Source: Bacteroidales bacterium (GTDB taxonomy: Bacteria; Bacteroidota; Bacteroidia; Bacteroidales; UBA932). From it: a stretch of 34,392 bases of DNA. Location of the stretch: the NCBI GenBank assembly GCA_016287875.1, contig JAEEXQ010000017.1:1-34392 (forward strand). The letters run 5' to 3'. Below are positions 34,183 through 34,392 of the stretch, one piece after another. The notes under the pieces are model-generated. The model saw only the letters and a program-made list of their open reading frames with translations. It was not told the DNA's origin and searched no databases. The translations under genes and the position numbers were made by a program. The first letter of the stretch is position 1; the number at the start of each line of letters is the position of its first letter.

Positions 34183-34207
34183 AACCACCCCCTCCAGCCC
34201 CCGTCAA

Positions 34208-34256
34208 TTTACAGCACACCCCCACAGAGCGCCCTCTGTGGCACATCCCTGTAGTA
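34208..34256. repeat. Stem-loop B with TTTACA/TGTAGTAAA ends
   Basis: A perfect 8-bp stem CCACAGAG-CGCC-CTCTGTGG (34222-34241) is framed by TTTACA (34208-34213) and TGTAGTAAA (34250-34258). The same AATTTACA precedes stem-loop A, so the two may be diverged copies of one element. Confidence 0.5.
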
Positions 34257-34280
34257 AATCCTAAACTCCCGCCTCCCGCT

Positions 34281-34310
34281 CCTCCGCTTCCCGGTCCTCC
34301 GCTTCCCGGT
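34281..34310 (+). repeat. Two 15-bp tandem copies in a pyrimidine-rich tract
   Basis: CCTCCGCTTCCCGGT occurs twice in direct succession, and close variants (CCTCCCGCT, CCTCCGCCT) continue on both sides. From 34261 to the end the plus strand is almost all C and T, broken by single G. Confidence 0.6.
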
Positions 34311-34392
34311 CCTCCCGCTCCTCCGCCTCTGTCCCAGCCCACCTCCTCTCGCCTCTCCCCCTCGCTCTCGCTTCGCCTCTCGCTCCCCGCCC

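Larger units (their letters stand above)
34049..34392. other. 344-bp gene-free region after pgk
   Basis: No convincing gene on either strand; the short frames are composition artefacts. It divides into a very GC-rich part (34049-34110), an AT-rich patch with a palindrome (34111-34140), two stem-loops (34135-34182 and 34208-34256) and a pyrimidine-rich tract to the window end. No clear U-tract terminator for pgk is visible. The region may continue beyond the window. Confidence 0.7.

Noticed and set aside
1..34392. tRNA, rRNA or insertion-sequence genes
   Set aside because: No cloverleaf, rRNA block or transposase motif was recognised on either strand while reading; a dedicated search was not possible.

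Overview
The window is a 34.4 kb, GC-rich piece of a Bacteroidota chromosome, most likely Bacteroidales (possibly a Rikenellaceae-like gut lineage; the family is a guess). The reasons are a SusD/RagB C-terminus, a DUF4302-type lipoprotein, BACON-like domains, a type IX secretion (T9SS) sorting domain beside a PorV/PorQ-like barrel, an Rnf operon in the order rseC-rnfBCDGEA, and several promoters with the Bacteroidota -7 motif TAnnTTTG.

Region 1 (1-11266, + strand) is the 3' part of a SusCD-type locus built around proteolysis. It holds the end of a SusD-like protein, an HExxH zinc metallohydrolase lipoprotein, a DUF4302-type lipoprotein, a BACON-domain lipoprotein, a subtilisin-like peptidase carrying both a lipobox and a T9SS-type C-terminus, a PorV/PorQ-like barrel, a small lipoprotein and an M6 metallopeptidase. 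Gaps are tiny and several genes overlap as ATGA, so this looks like one operon; a 14-bp stem (11273-11317) ends it. I infer a surface system that degrades protein and imports the products.

Region 2 (11321-21799, + strand) is housekeeping: alaS; a single reading frame fusing an LptF/LptG-type permease to methionyl-tRNA formyltransferase; two M23 peptidases; a MerR-type regulator; a Nif3-like protein; a coiled-coil zinc-ribbon protein; and dnaB.

Region 3 (21803-27182, + strand) is rseC-rnfBCDGEA, the ion-pumping ferredoxin:NAD+ oxidoreductase. Convergent to it (27142-29775, - strand) is a four-gene exported/membrane cluster: a TM2-domain protein, a LolA-like periplasmic protein and two related proteins with an LPGxG...Y.G membrane module. 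Divergent from that cluster is an Nfn/GltA-type flavoprotein pair (29874-32190, + strand), then a small lipoprotein (- strand) and pgk (+ strand). The last 344 bp hold no gene but contain a perfect 14-bp palindrome, two stem-loops with TTTACA ends and a pyrimidine-rich tract.

The most unusual signal is a family of palindromic elements sitting in frame inside conserved genes. An element of about 117 bp lies in the fmt part of the fusion gene, and a related copy in opposite orientation lies in gltA. They share 14- and 16-nt identical blocks and the same stem architecture, while the stem sequences differ. A different palindrome-derived 18-bp tandem repeat lies in the nif3-like gene. All three sit at loops or domain linkers and keep the frame, resembling in behaviour the Rickettsia palindromic elements.
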